From: Fidelibacterota bacterium
Lineage (GTDB): Bacteria > Pseudomonadota > Alphaproteobacteria > Rhodospirillales > Rhodospirillaceae
Assembly: GCA_947473445.1 (NCBI GenBank)
Contig: CANJEU010000056.1
Coordinates: 1-9,416, forward strand
Direction: 5' to 3'
DNA length: 9,416 nucleotides
Program-made: the position numbers and the translations under genes
The notes under the pieces: model-generated
Databases searched by the model: none
What the model was told of the DNA's origin: nothing
Seen by the model: only the letters and a program-made list of their open reading frames with translations
Shown: positions 1 through 6,396 of the stretch, in pieces
Numbering within the stretch: the first letter of the stretch is position 1
How the letters are laid out: each line of letters opens with the position of its first letter

Positions 1-384
1 CACCTCGAAGGTTTCCTCGAGCGTGCCGACGCCGCCGGGCAGGACGCAGAACGCCTCGCTGCGTTCGAACATGATCCGTTTGCGGGTGTGCATATCGGGA
101 ACCACGATCATTTCAGACGCTCCCGGATGGGCGAGTTCCTTATCCACCAGGAACTGGGGGATAACCCCGGTTACCTTGCCTCCGCCATGGATGGCGGCGT
201 CCGAGACCGCGCCCATCATGCCGACCCGCCCGCCCCCGTAGACAAGTTCGGTCCCGTTGGCCGCCAGGGCTTGGCCAAGGGCGGCGGCATTCTGACGGTA
301 AATCGGACGCGTCCCGGTATTGGCGCCGCAGAAGACGCATAGGGAGGCCAGCTTCGGCGTGGTCACGTTCCGGTGAGGTGCCAT
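1..384 (-). CDS. LOG-family nucleotide 5'-monophosphate phosphoribohydrolase (partial, C-terminus outside window)
   Basis: The 128 visible residues match the Rossmann-like LOG family (TIGR00730 type, often annotated as lysine decarboxylase-like or cytokinin riboside 5'-monophosphate phosphoribohydrolase). An N-terminal strand contains CVFCG (residues 16-20). The nucleotide-binding loop YGGGRVGMMG is at 49-58, a conserved RKR at 101-103 and the family signature PGGVGTLEE at 116-124. Known family members cleave the N-glycosidic bond of nucleoside monophosphates to release a free base and ribose 5-phosphate; the true substrate in bacteria is often not known. The ATG at 384 is favoured because an in-frame TAA lies two codons upstream (388-390), although no clear Shine-Dalgarno precedes it. 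About one third of the protein is lost beyond the left edge. It is divergent from the cytochrome cluster and shows no evident functional link to it. Confidence 0.9.
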   Translation of the reverse strand, partial: MAPHRNVTTPKLASLCVFCGANTGTRPIYRQNAAALGQALAANGTELVYGGGRVGMMGAVSDAAIHGGGKVTGVIPQFLVDKELAHPGASEMIVVPDMHTRKRIMFERSEAFCVLPGGVGTLEETFEV

Positions 385-416
385 GATTTACAAGGCATGC
401 CCTAAATTGGACGCTC

Positions 417-445
417 TTGCCACCTAGTCTTGTTCTTAGTAAACC
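417..445 (+). promoter_or_regulatory. Possible sigma70-type promoter for the cytochrome pair
   Basis: A -35-like TTGCCA (417-422, five of six consensus bases) is followed 17 bases later by TAAACC (440-445, three of six). It lies in the divergent intergenic region and would give a leader of roughly 80 bases before the first cytochrome gene. The -10 match is weak, so this is only a candidate. Confidence 0.25.
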
Positions 446-522
446 TTTGGCGTCAATTTTTGGGGCGCGATGGGGCTTCCCGCGGCGGCGGCCGCACCTC
501 AGGCGCTAAGCTCGAAGCAAGT

Positions 523-527
523 GGAGG
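523..527 (+). promoter_or_regulatory. Ribosome binding site in the loop of a small hairpin
   Basis: GGAGG lies 7 bases before the ATG at 535 and fixes the start of the first cytochrome. GAAGC (514-518) can pair with GCTTC (527-531), leaving most of the Shine-Dalgarno in the 8-base loop. The stem is short and may not matter. Confidence 0.6.
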
Positions 528-534
528 CTTCTCG

Positions 535-981
535 ATGAACCGTTTTGTCAAATGTGGCTTGGCTATCGCCGTCCTCATCGCTCCGGTCGTGGCTCAGGCC
601 GACGATGCGGACGTCATCAACTATCGTAAGCAGATCATGAAGACCATGGGCGAGCAAAACGCCGCCATGCAAATGACGCTGCAGGGCAAAGTACCGGCCG
701 ACCAGTTCGTTTCGCACGTCAAGACGCTGCACCTGGCGGCGACGCAGGCCCTCAAGGCCTTCGAGCCTGAAGTTCAGGGCGACGGCATGACGGGTTCGGC
801 CAAGCCTGAAGTCTGGTCGAACAAGGCCGACTTCGCCAAGCGTATGAATGAACAGGTTGCCAAGCTCGCGGCCCTCGAAAAGGCTGCGGTTGAAGGCGGG
901 GTTGCGAAGGCCGGGCCGATGATCCAGACGAGCCTGGATTGCCGCAGCTGCCACGAAAACTATCGCGTGCCGAAGAAATAA
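535..981 (+). CDS. Class II c-type cytochrome (cytochrome c'/c-556 family), paralogue 1
   Basis: This is a 148-residue secreted monoheme cytochrome of the four-helix-bundle class II family. A Sec signal peptide (about residues 1-22, ending AQA) precedes the mature domain. The heme attachment motif CRSCH is at the C-terminal end (C136, C139, H140), which is the hallmark of class II as opposed to class I. The first helix carries YRKQIMKTMG, with M35 at the place where low-spin c-556 proteins have an axial methionine. The ATG at 535 is chosen over an open extension back to 430 because GGAGG sits 7 bases upstream and the signal peptide starts here. It likely transfers electrons in the periplasm; its partner is not known. 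The next cytochrome gene starts 20 bases after its stop, so the two are probably co-transcribed. Confidence 0.92.
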   Translation: MNRFVKCGLAIAVLIAPVVAQADDADVINYRKQIMKTMGEQNAAMQMTLQGKVPADQFVSHVKTLHLAATQALKAFEPEVQGDGMTGSAKPEVWSNKADFAKRMNEQVAKLAALEKAAVEGGVAKAGPMIQTSLDCRSCHENYRVPKK

Positions 982-1001
982 ACCACGTCGGGAGATTTAT
1001 T

Positions 1002-1442
1002 ATGTACCGCAGACTCCTTACCTCGTTGGTGTTCGCCGGCCTCACCGTCGGGACCGTCGCTCCGGCCTTCGCGGCCGAAGCCCAGGACACCATCGATTAC
1101 CGTCAACGCATCATGAAGACCTTGGATGCGCAGGTTGCCGCTCTCGGTCAGATTCTTTCGGGAGCGACGCCGGACGATCAGGTCGTGTCGCATCTGGAAG
1201 TTATCGCGCTTGCGGCAGCTCAGTCGGCCAAGAGCTTCGAGCCGAAAGTGGAAGGGGGAGAGTCCCTCCCGGTGGTCTGGACCAAGTGGGATGACTTCTC
1301 GGCCAAGATGAAGGACTTCGAGGCTAAGACGCGCGCTGCGGCCGACACGGCCAAGGCGCAAGGCAAGGACGCGGCGCTCAGCAACATTCTGGACGCGCTT
1401 CGCTGCAAGGACTGCCACGACGTCTATCGCAAGAAGATGTAG
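1002..1442 (+). CDS. Class II c-type cytochrome (cytochrome c'/c-556 family), paralogue 2
   Basis: This is a 146-residue exported monoheme cytochrome. A signal peptide (about 1-25, with AFA at its end) is followed by a helical bundle. The C-terminal heme motif is CKDCH (C135, C138, H139). The first helix has YRQRIMKTLD with M38 at the c-556-type ligand position. It aligns over its length with paralogue 1: YR, IMKT, the SHL/SHV segment, the SFEP/AFEP segment, W-x-D-F, and CxxCHxxYR. This points to tandem duplication. The start at 1002 is supported by GGGAG 7 bases upstream (990-994); the frame is open further back to 939, but that would overlap the preceding gene and hide the signal peptide. 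A strong terminator follows 23 bases after the stop, so the transcript of the first pair probably ends here. Confidence 0.92.
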   Translation: MYRRLLTSLVFAGLTVGTVAPAFAAEAQDTIDYRQRIMKTLDAQVAALGQILSGATPDDQVVSHLEVIALAAAQSAKSFEPKVEGGESLPVVWTKWDDFSAKMKDFEAKTRAAADTAKAQGKDAALSNILDALRCKDCHDVYRKKM

Positions 1443-1465
1443 CTCTTAAGAACCGTTTGCAACCG

Positions 1466-1500
1466 AAACGCCCGCCCCTAACAAGGCGGGCGTTTTGCTT
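1466..1500 (+). terminator. Intrinsic terminator after the cytochrome pair
   Basis: An 11-base perfect stem (1466-1476 with 1485-1495), rich in G and C, encloses an 8-base loop and runs into a T-rich tail (TTTTGCTTTG). It separates the first two cytochrome genes from the triheme cytochrome gene. The next gene therefore probably needs its own promoter within 1500-1600, where I find no convincing match. Confidence 0.88.
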
Positions 1501-1603
1501 TGATACATTGCCTGCCGGCCCGGATTTACGTACTTTCCCGCCCGTCGTGCAGGGGAAGGGACGGCCTGTTCACGTTCAATGATTCACGCTCACTGGGAAG
1601 ACC

Positions 1604-1608
1604 GAGGA
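1604..1608 (+). promoter_or_regulatory. Ribosome binding site of the triheme cytochrome
   Basis: GAGGA lies 5 bases before the ATG at 1614. It supports that start over the open extension back to 1500, which would begin inside the terminator tail and place 38 non-signal-like residues before the signal peptide. Confidence 0.6.
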
Positions 1609-1613
1609 AATCG

Positions 1614-2948
1614 ATGATGACGCTGCGCAAGATGGTGATGCACGGGGCCGCGATGGTTCTGGGTGCAGGATTGTTCTTGTCTCCCGCCGTGGCCCAGGAC
1701 GCGCCCGCGGCCTCCGATGCCCCGGTGACGACCAACACGCCGGGCGTGGATGTTCCGACACCGGTCGATGTGCCGCCGGCCCCGACCGTGGATCCCCAAG
1801 TCCAGCGCGGCGAATATCTCGCGCGCATGGGCAATTGCGTGAGCTGCCACACCGTGCACGGCAACGAGCCCTTCGCCGGCGGCCTACCGTTCAAGACGCC
1901 GTATATGTTCCTTGGAACAATGTATTCGACCAACATCACGCCGGACGAAGAGACGGGCATCGGCACATGGTCCGAAGCCGATTTCGTCAAAGCGATGCAC
2001 ACCGGTGAAGGCCCCAGCGGCCCTCTCTATCCCGCATTCCCGTACACCTCTTTCACCAAAGTCACCGACGACGACGTCAAGGCGATCTACGCCTACCTGC
2101 GCACCGTCAAGCCGGTGAAGTACGAGCCGCCCAGCAACAGCTTCATCTTTGTCGTGGCTCGCTTCGGCATGAAAATCTGGAACGCCATGTTCCTTGAAGA
2201 AGGCCGCTTCGTCGCCGACAGCAGCCAGTCCGAAGAATGGAACCGCGGGGCTTATCTGGTGAACGGCCTTGGGCATTGCAGTGCCTGCCATACGCCGCGC
2301 AATCTGCTTCTGGCCGAAAAGTCGACCGAACATCTGTGGGGCGCCGTGGTGCCCGACGTGGTGCTGGAAGGTGAGTATCGCCCGTGGTTCGCGGTCAATC
2401 TGACCCAGTCCAAACAGGGCGGCCTCGGCGCATGGTCGGTTGACGATATCAAACGCTATCTCAAAACCGGCCATAACAAGTTCGCCGGCACCTTCGGACC
2501 GATGAACGAAGTGATCGCTAACAGCCTTTCGCATATGACGGAAGAAGACGCTAAAGCCATGGCCGTTTACCTCAAGAGCCTGCCGCCCGCGCCCGAGTCC
2601 GAGCCTATGCAGATCACCGAAGAGGAAACCAAAGCCGGTGAAGCGCTGTACCTGAAGCACTGCGAAGAATGCCACGCCAAGACCGGCCGCGGCGGCTTCA
2701 TGAAGGCGCCGCCCGTTGCCGGAAGCGCCATAGCGCAGGGCCGCGATCCCGCCTCGCTGATCAATATCATCCTCTATGGCGCCGAACCTGCGAAGGGCCT
2801 GAACCCGCCCGGCGCCTGGGAAAGCATGCGTTCGTTCCGCGACCGCATGACCGACGAGGAGATTGCCGCCGTGGCGAATTACGTGCGTTCGAGCTGGAAG
2901 AACGGCGGCAGCAAGATGACTCCGCAAGACGTCGCGAAGCAGCGGTGA
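1614..2948 (+). CDS. Triheme cytochrome c, alcohol/gluconate dehydrogenase cytochrome-subunit type
   Basis: This is a 444-residue exported protein with three class I cytochrome c domains. The heme motifs are CVSCH (C75, C78, H79), CSACH (C222, C225, H226) and CEECH (C350, C353, H354). A signal peptide (about 1-28, ending AVAQ) is followed by a Pro/Ala/Thr-rich linker (about 30-60). The STNITPDEETGIG stretch (105-117) and a GPM near 295-297 are typical of the cytochrome subunits of membrane-bound PQQ or flavin dehydrogenases (AdhB type), which pass electrons from the enzyme to ubiquinone or a terminal oxidase. M297 and M405 are likely axial ligands of hemes 2 and 3; heme 1 has F142 where AdhB-like proteins often have Met. 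No dehydrogenase subunit lies beside it, so the partner is encoded elsewhere or differs. The third class II cytochrome follows after 5 bases. A second ATG at 1617 is also possible. Confidence 0.9.
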   Translation: MMTLRKMVMHGAAMVLGAGLFLSPAVAQDAPAASDAPVTTNTPGVDVPTPVDVPPAPTVDPQVQRGEYLARMGNCVSCHTVHGNEPFAGGLPFKTPYMFLGTMYSTNITPDEETGIGTWSEADFVKAMHTGEGPSGPLYPAFPYTSFTKVTDDDVKAIYAYLRTVKPVKYEPPSNSFIFVVARFGMKIWNAMFLEEGRFVADSSQSEEWNRGAYLVNGLGHCSACHTPRNLLLAEKSTEHLWGAVVPDVVLEGEYRPWFAVNLTQSKQGGLGAWSVDDIKRYLKTGHNKFAGTFGPMNEVIANSLSHMTEEDAKAMAVYLKSLPPAPESEPMQITEEETKAGEALYLKHCEECHAKTGRGGFMKAPPVAGSAIAQGRDPASLINIILYGAEPAKGLNPPGAWESMRSFRDRMTDEEIAAVANYVRSSWKNGGSKMTPQDVAKQR

Positions 2949-2953
2949 TCTGA

Positions 2954-3409
2954 ATGCTGAATCTACGGCGGAGCGGCCTACGACTCGCGGCGGCTTCGCT
3001 AATGTTTGTTTTACTGCCTGTCTCTGGCCGCGCCGCGAGCGATATCGACGCCGTTACCTATCGCCGTCATGTGATGAAAACGATGGGCGAGCAGGTGGCG
3101 GCGCTGGGTATGGTGCTGCAGAAAAATGGGCCGGCTGAGAACGCCGCGCTGCACGCGCGTACCATCGCCTTAACGGCGCAGACCGCATTGAAGGCTTTCG
3201 AAATCAAAGCCGCCGGAGGCGAAGCGAAGGAGGGCATCTGGCGGAACTGGCCCGACTTCGCCAAGCGCCTGAAAGCCCTCGCCGACGGCGCCAATGATCT
3301 TGCGGTGATTGGCGAGCGCGATGGTCTCGAAGCCATGCAGGCGAAAGCCATGACGGTGCTGACCTGCAAGTCCTGCCACGATACCTATACGCTGCGCCAA
3401 GGCCGATAA
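2954..3409 (+). CDS. Class II c-type cytochrome (cytochrome c'/c-556 family), paralogue 3
   Basis: This is a 151-residue exported monoheme cytochrome. A signal peptide (about 1-28, ending GRAAS) precedes the bundle. The C-terminal heme motif is CKSCH (C138, C141, H142). The first helix has YRRHVMKTMGEQ; the MKTMGEQ is identical to paralogue 1, and M41 sits at the c-556-type ligand position. The start lies 5 bases after the stop of the triheme gene and has no strong Shine-Dalgarno of its own, which suggests translational coupling and a shared transcript. Shared expression makes it a plausible electron partner of the triheme cytochrome; this is inference from gene order. I see no clear terminator after it. 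Confidence 0.92.
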   Translation: MLNLRRSGLRLAAASLMFVLLPVSGRAASDIDAVTYRRHVMKTMGEQVAALGMVLQKNGPAENAALHARTIALTAQTALKAFEIKAAGGEAKEGIWRNWPDFAKRLKALADGANDLAVIGERDGLEAMQAKAMTVLTCKSCHDTYTLRQGR

Positions 3410-3560
3410 CGTCGCGCCCGCCAAGGGAGCCTACGCCGAACACCTCCATGGCGTGGATTGCTACAGCCGGGATTCCAAAGTCCGCGGCGGGTCTTCATAC
3501 TGGCGCCTCGGGAAAGGCGTGCGGACGGGCACACAACCACGACCATCCGGGGGCGGAGTC

Positions 3561-4388
3561 TTGAACACGGCTGTCACGCTATTGATTCCGCCCTTGCTGA
3601 CGCTCGTGCTTGCCTTCGCGCTGCATATCCTGGCCGGAGAACGGGCGCAGCGTGTCGGGCTTGTGCCGGTCGCGCTTTCGGTCTTGATCGGCTGGATTTT
3701 TCTCGTGCGCCCGGGCTGGGTGCCGGTTGATGACGTGAGTCGCATCCTTCACATCGCCGTCGGCGCGTCCTTGCTCGGCCTGGCGCTCGATATCTTTAAA
3801 CCCCACCGGCTGATCACAGCACTGCTGAGTGCGATCTTCGTGCTCGGCTCGGCCTACGCGACCGTCACGGGCGGTCTTAGCCCGAGCGTGCACCTGTCGT
3901 TGCGGGAAGGCGCAGTCGTGGCCGGATTGACGGTCGTTGCGTTCCTCAGCCTCGCGCGCCTCGATACTATGCGCGCGCGTTCGCTGAGCCTGATGGTGCT
4001 TTTAACTGTGCTCGCAAGCGGGCTCGCGGCTCTGTCGGCGATCGTAGGGGATGACGCCGTTCAAGGCCTCGCCATGGGCCTTGCCGCCGCACTGGCCGGG
4101 TATTTCATTTTCGTGGCCGTAACAGGGAGCGCGGTGACCGATGGCCTCGTGCGTTTTGCCGGCATGCCGATCCTTGGCATGGTCTGGGCGCTCGCGCAGC
4201 GTCAGCCCGATTTGCGGCTCGCATTGCTTTGCGTGCCGCTCGTGCTTTTTGCCGAAACCACGGCGCTACGGGTGCCGTTGCCGGCAGCGCGGATCAGCGC
4301 TTTGCTCTATCCGTTGATCTTGGCGGTGCTGGTCAGCCTGCCGCTGGTGCTGGCCGGCCTTATCGCTTTTGTAACCACTATCCCTTAG
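3561..4388 (+). CDS. Polytopic membrane protein of unknown function
   Basis: I do not recognise the family. From the TTG at 3561 the product has 275 residues and is almost wholly hydrophobic. About nine or ten membrane segments can be drawn by eye, near residues 4-24, 32-49, 62-78, 86-103, 116-132, 143-163, 168-188, 195-211, 218-232 and 245-271. Short charged loops lie between them (for example GERAQR at 26-31 and RLDTMRAR at 133-140). No catalytic or metal-binding motif stands out. The frame is open back to a GTG at 3453, but the 36 extra residues are polar, do not look like a signal sequence, and would leave the first membrane helix far from the N-terminus. The start at 3561 begins right before that helix, with a G-rich run (3549-3553) 7 bases upstream. 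The exact start is uncertain. It could be a permease-like or integral membrane accessory protein; no function is claimed. Confidence 0.75.
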   Translation: MNTAVTLLIPPLLTLVLAFALHILAGERAQRVGLVPVALSVLIGWIFLVRPGWVPVDDVSRILHIAVGASLLGLALDIFKPHRLITALLSAIFVLGSAYATVTGGLSPSVHLSLREGAVVAGLTVVAFLSLARLDTMRARSLSLMVLLTVLASGLAALSAIVGDDAVQGLAMGLAAALAGYFIFVAVTGSAVTDGLVRFAGMPILGMVWALAQRQPDLRLALLCVPLVLFAETTALRVPLPAARISALLYPLILAVLVSLPLVLAGLIAFVTTIP

Positions 4389-4495
4389 AGTCGCTGCGAA
4401 ACTGGGCCGAATCTCGATGAAAAAGGGCCTTATTTCCGCCACGGTCGGTTGCATGACTAGGCCCGATCCCGTAAACACCGTTGAGACGTTCTAAA

Positions 4496-4500
4496 AAGGA
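4496..4500 (+). promoter_or_regulatory. Ribosome binding site deciding a GTG start
   Basis: AAGGA, part of a purine-rich run, lies 7 bases before the GTG at 4508. It would fall inside the coding region if the in-frame TTG at 4481 were the start, so it favours the GTG. Confidence 0.6.
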
Positions 4501-4507
4501 CACGCAA

Positions 4508-5488
4508 GTGGATTTCTCCTTAGAGCGGCCCGCCCCCGAGACATCGGAAACCGCGCCCCGTCGCGGCTTGAGCCGGCCTCTGATCGCGGCCCTGATCGGT
4601 GTAGTCATCGTCGCCGCCGCGCTCGTGTTCAATTTCACGCTCCAAGGCCCACTCCAATTCGGGGGCAAGCCCGCGCTGAATACCGGCGCCGGGGCCCCGT
4701 CCTTCGACGTGGTCCGGATCGATCCCAAAGGCAATATGGTCATGGCCGGCCGTGCGCTTGCCGGCGCCACCGTGATCATCCTCGACGGCGAAAAAGAGAT
4801 TGGCCGCGTGACCGCCGATAGTCGCGGCGAATGGGTTTATATCCCCGAGACGCCGGTCTCGCCGGGCACGCGGCAATTCTCGCTGCGCTCGACCGATGAC
4901 AAGGGCAAAGCTGTTTATTCTCAGAATGTGGTCGTGATGTCCGTGCCCGAGCGGGACGGCGAAATCCTGATCGTCGAGCAGTCCCGCGACGGCGGACGCA
5001 GCCGGGTGCTGCAAGGACCGACCGCTCCGGCGGGCGCTGACGCGCTGACCATTGAGACGGTGGATTACAATGCACAAGGCAAGTTTACCTTGAGCGGCAA
5101 GGCCGATCCGTCGAGCACCATTCAAATTTACATGGATAATAAATTCATCGGGCGCGCCACGGCCGACGAGAACGGCTATTGGCAAGTTCAGCCCGAAGGT
5201 GTTGCGACTGCCGGTAAACACACGATCCGGGCCGATCAGGTGGGCGCGAACAACAACGTGATGGCGCGGGTTGAAGTCCCATTCGCGCTCGATGCGAGCC
5301 AGTTGGCCATGGCGGCCGGCGAGATCACCGTCATTCGCGGTACCAGCCTCTGGCGTATCGCGCGGCGGGCCTACGGTGCCGGCATCAATTACACCCTCAT
5401 CTACGAAGCCAATAAAGACGCGATCAAAGACCCGAACCTTATCTACCCCGGTCAGGTCTTCAGTCTGCCGGCCAAGGATCGCGGGTAG
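4508..5488 (+). CDS. Membrane-anchored LysM protein with two Ig-like repeats
   Basis: This is a 326-residue protein. A short cytoplasmic N-terminus rich in Pro, Glu and Arg (1-23) leads into one membrane helix (about 24-44), so the rest is predicted to be periplasmic. Two related Ig-like beta domains follow (about 67-130 and 181-245). Each contains the pattern IGR-x-TAD-x-x-G-x-W (98-109 and 214-225), a sign of internal duplication. The C-terminal segment (about 271-322) is a LysM domain: GEITVIRGTSLWRIARRAYG, then LIYEANKDAIKDPNLIYPGQ and a closing VFSLP. LysM domains bind N-acetylglucosamine-containing glycans, so attachment to peptidoglycan is likely. I find no catalytic domain; a structural or scaffolding role in the envelope is inferred. 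Similar LysM proteins with a single helix are common in alphaproteobacteria. The gap to psd is 179 bases, so co-transcription is uncertain. Confidence 0.85.
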   Translation: MDFSLERPAPETSETAPRRGLSRPLIAALIGVVIVAAALVFNFTLQGPLQFGGKPALNTGAGAPSFDVVRIDPKGNMVMAGRALAGATVIILDGEKEIGRVTADSRGEWVYIPETPVSPGTRQFSLRSTDDKGKAVYSQNVVVMSVPERDGEILIVEQSRDGGRSRVLQGPTAPAGADALTIETVDYNAQGKFTLSGKADPSSTIQIYMDNKFIGRATADENGYWQVQPEGVATAGKHTIRADQVGANNNVMARVEVPFALDASQLAMAAGEITVIRGTSLWRIARRAYGAGINYTLIYEANKDAIKDPNLIYPGQVFSLPAKDRG

Positions 5489-5516
5489 GCTGTTCCCGCC
5501 CCCGACAGGCGGCAGT

Positions 5517-5536
5517 GGCGGTCGCACTCGCCTTTT
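5517..5536 (+). terminator. Weak possible terminator after the LysM gene
   Basis: GGCG (5517-5520) can pair with CGCC (5529-5532) around an 8-base loop, followed by TTTT. The stem is only 4 bases, so this is tentative. Confidence 0.2.
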
Positions 5537-5667
5537 CAACCTGATGACGCTTTTCGCGCCGTATCGCCAGAATTAGGCGAGAATTACGGAAATCACGCGC
5601 GCCCGAGCTTCATTTTTATGCCCTGAATGCTAAGACTACCTGCGGCCAACAGGAGGGCCGGGACGTT

Positions 5668-6396
5668 ATGACTGAAGTGAAAAGCAAAATTGACTCCATC
5701 CAAATCGGCGCGCGGGACTATTTACTGTTCCCCCTGCACCCCGAAGGCCCCGGCTTCGTCGCCATTTTCGGGATCGTCGCGCTCATCCTGTACTGGATCT
5801 GGGAGCCGCTGGGCCTGGTCGGCGCCGCGCTGACGGTTTGGTGCTACTATTTCTTCCGCGATCCGGATCGCATGACCCCGGTGCGCGACGGCCTTGTGAT
5901 CAGCCCCGCCGACGGCGTGGTGCAGATGATCGGCCCGGCGCCGCTGCCGCCCGAACTGGGCATGGGCACTGAACCGTGCATGCGTGTCAGTGTTTTCATG
6001 AGCGTATTTGACTGCCACGTGAACCGCGCGCCCATCGCCGGAACGGTGGTGAAAGAAGAATACACGCCTGGAAAGTTCCTTAACGCGACCCTTGATAAGG
6101 CGAGCGAAGACAATGAACGCCAGTCGCTCGTCATCCGCGCCGCCGATGGCCGCGACTTTGGCGTCGTGCAAATCGCGGGCCTCGTCGCCCGCCGAATCCG
6201 CTGCGATGTGAAGGAAGGTCAGCAACTGTTGACCGGCCAACGCTTTGGCATGATCCGCTTCGGCTCGCGGCTCGATGTTTACCTGCCCGCGGGTGTCGAA
6301 CCGTTGGTCGTCGTCGGTCAGAAGGCGGTGGCCGGTGAAACTGTGCTCGCCGATGCCATCGGCACTGAACCGCGCCGTCTCGGAGAAGTACGCTAA
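5668..6396 (+). CDS. psd: Phosphatidylserine decarboxylase proenzyme (short type)
   Basis: The enzyme converts phosphatidylserine to phosphatidylethanolamine at the inner membrane. The 242-residue length fits the short form common in alphaproteobacteria. A hydrophobic segment lies at about 30-62. The conserved SPADG contains D82, and DCHVNR contains H117; these match the Asp and His of the family's self-cleavage triad. The cleavage motif RFGSRLDVYLP places the Gly-Ser bond at G199-S200. Cleavage there is known to give a large beta chain and a small alpha chain (about 43 residues) whose Ser becomes the pyruvoyl cofactor. The start at 5668 is preceded by AGGAGG (5651-5656) with an 11-base spacer. 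The stop overlaps the start of pssA by one base, so the two steps of phosphatidylethanolamine synthesis are translated together, in the reverse order of the pathway. Confidence 0.97.
   Translation: MTEVKSKIDSIQIGARDYLLFPLHPEGPGFVAIFGIVALILYWIWEPLGLVGAALTVWCYYFFRDPDRMTPVRDGLVISPADGVVQMIGPAPLPPELGMGTEPCMRVSVFMSVFDCHVNRAPIAGTVVKEEYTPGKFLNATLDKASEDNERQSLVIRAADGRDFGVVQIAGLVARRIRCDVKEGQQLLTGQRFGMIRFGSRLDVYLPAGVEPLVVVGQKAVAGETVLADAIGTEPRRLGEVR

Noticed and set aside
88..342. Plus-strand open frames opposite the LOG-family gene
   Set aside because: The minus strand carries the YGGG and PGGVGT motifs in frame over the whole stretch, so the plus-strand frames are shadows.
488..495. GCGGCCGC palindrome in the leader of the cytochrome pair as a possible operator
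   Set aside because: It is part of a GCG/CGG-rich run and is too short to support a binding-site claim.
430..534. Upstream extension of the first class II cytochrome
   Set aside because: The extra residues hide the signal peptide, and the Shine-Dalgarno at 523-527 points to the ATG at 535.
535..1442. Class II cytochromes as NO-detoxifying cytochromes c'
   Set aside because: The Met in the first helix of each paralogue suggests a six-coordinate c-556-type heme, and no denitrification gene is nearby.
1884..2927. Long open frame on the minus strand (347 codons) opposite the triheme cytochrome gene
   Set aside because: It mirrors a clearly real gene with three CXXCH motifs and a signal peptide; the minus-strand product has no recognisable domain and is His/Arg/Gly-rich, as expected of an antisense frame in GC-rich coding DNA.
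4448..4476. TTGCAT and TAAACA with a 17-base spacer as a promoter for the LysM gene
   Set aside because: Each box matches only three of six consensus bases, which is no better than chance in a short search.
4520..5539. Long open frame on the minus strand (339 codons) opposite the LysM gene
   Set aside because: The plus strand encodes a recognisable membrane helix and LysM domain; the antisense product shows biased composition and no family features.
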